Assembly: GCF_020564565.1 (NCBI RefSeq)
Contig: NZ_JAJCTD010000009.1
Location: 16,615 to 80,614, forward strand
DNA length: 64,000 nucleotides
Direction: 5' to 3'
From: Rhodobacter sp. Har01
GTDB taxonomy: Bacteria > Pseudomonadota > Alphaproteobacteria > Rhodobacterales > Rhodobacteraceae
This document shows, piece by piece, positions 63,759 to 64,000 of the stretch. How positions within the stretch are numbered: the first letter of the stretch is position 1; every line of letters begins with the position of its first letter. A model generated the notes under the pieces. The model was not told where the DNA came from and ran no database searches. It saw only the letters and a list, made by a program, of their open reading frames with translations. A program made the translations under genes and the position numbers.

Positions 63759-64000
63759 ATGCCCCCTCCGCTTGATCCGGTTCGAGGTGGACTCTGGCCC
63801 AACCGAGAGGACCGGATCATCGGCATTCTGAAATCGCGTGAGGCCGGGGTTTCCGTCGCCGATCTGTGCCGCTGGCACGGCGTCAGCGATGCGACCATCT
63901 GCAAGTGGAAGGCCAAGTACGGCGAAGCGGCTGAAGCGGCTCGAGGACGAGAACGCCGGAAGCGGCGGCTGGCTGATGCGATGCTTGATAACGCGGCTGT
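63759..64000 (+). pseudogene. Degenerate IS3-family transposase OrfA, runs off the window
   Basis: From about 63816 the frame encodes a typical IS3 OrfA helix-turn-helix (RIIGILKSREAGVSVADLCRWHGVSDATICKWKAKYG). The expected next piece, AKRLKRLEDENA, is found in another frame (63922-63957), after which the first frame resumes with RLADAMLDNAA. Two compensating frameshifts and a short deletion make it non-functional. It is cut by the window end. Confidence 0.75.
63773..64000 (+). mobile_element. IS3-family element, left part
   Basis: The left end appears to be TGATCCGGTTCGAGGTGGACTC (63773-63794): IS3-group elements often carry GTGGACT near the terminus, followed shortly by orfA. It inserted about 40 bases beyond nuoN. 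The right end is outside the window. Confidence 0.55.

Overview
The window is GC-rich alphaproteobacterial DNA that looks like Rhodobacteraceae/Paracoccaceae. The evidence is the F0 gene order atpI-B-E-X-F, a MipZ-type division ATPase, a Zur/ZnuABC block with His-rich proteins, a second non-mitochondrial-type complex I operon, and the GC-rich intergenic repeats common in that family. I saw no rRNA, tRNA or CRISPR array. Most long ORFs lying opposite genes are GC-driven mirrors and were left out.

Layout. 1-5.3 kb (+): the end of a BMP-family binding-protein gene, a sulfide:quinone oxidoreductase gene (sqr), a D-arginine-dehydrogenase-like flavoprotein with an odd leader, an AhpD-like protein, a secreted EF-hand protein and a GH25 lysozyme lipoprotein. 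5.3-9.8 kb (-): a dimethylglycine-dehydrogenase-like enzyme, a broken gene and a hypothetical membrane-anchored protein. 9.8-12.9 kb: znuB-znuC-zur diverging from znuA around a Zur box. 13-18.3 kb: galM, an adenosine kinase and nth diverging from an AraC/Ogt fusion, an OmpA lipoprotein and a PdhR-like regulator. 18.3-21 kb (-): the ATP synthase F0 operon. 21.2-24.8 kb: ArsR, malonyl-CoA synthetase, a small ORF and MipZ.

24.4-32.4 kb (-): the translation/secretion block ffh, three GNAT acetyltransferases, chorismate mutase, rpsP, a small membrane protein, rimM, a membrane protein, trmD, rplS and rpmE. 32.6-34.4 kb (+): a LysR regulator and an EamA transporter gene broken by an in-frame stop. 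34.5-38.9 kb (-): an RND efflux operon ending in a YgaP-like DUF2892 protein. 39-48 kb: an inositol/rhizopine-type catabolic locus. IolI, a sugar ABC transporter, IolG and a LacI regulator lie on the minus strand; a MocD-like desaturase-fold oxygenase, a MocE-like Rieske ferredoxin, a 41-codon ORF and a MocA-family dehydrogenase lie on the plus strand. 48.2-49.5 kb: glycerate 2-kinase. 49.6-63.7 kb (+): a complete nuoA-N operon with fused nuoCD and an N7-cluster NuoG. The right edge enters a degenerate IS3-family element.

How parts connect. sqr and the AhpD-like gene share the operator-like palindrome ATTC-N8-GAAT, which I recall as the sulfide repressor (SqrR) site, and the RND/DUF2892 operon has a related AT-rich head. 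This suggests a sulfide or reactive-sulfur regulon spread over the window. The inositol/moc locus reads as uptake, oxidation, isomerization and O-demethylation of a methylated inositol-like compound. The most unusual structural observation is a 54-residue tandem duplication in the C-terminal part of NuoL.
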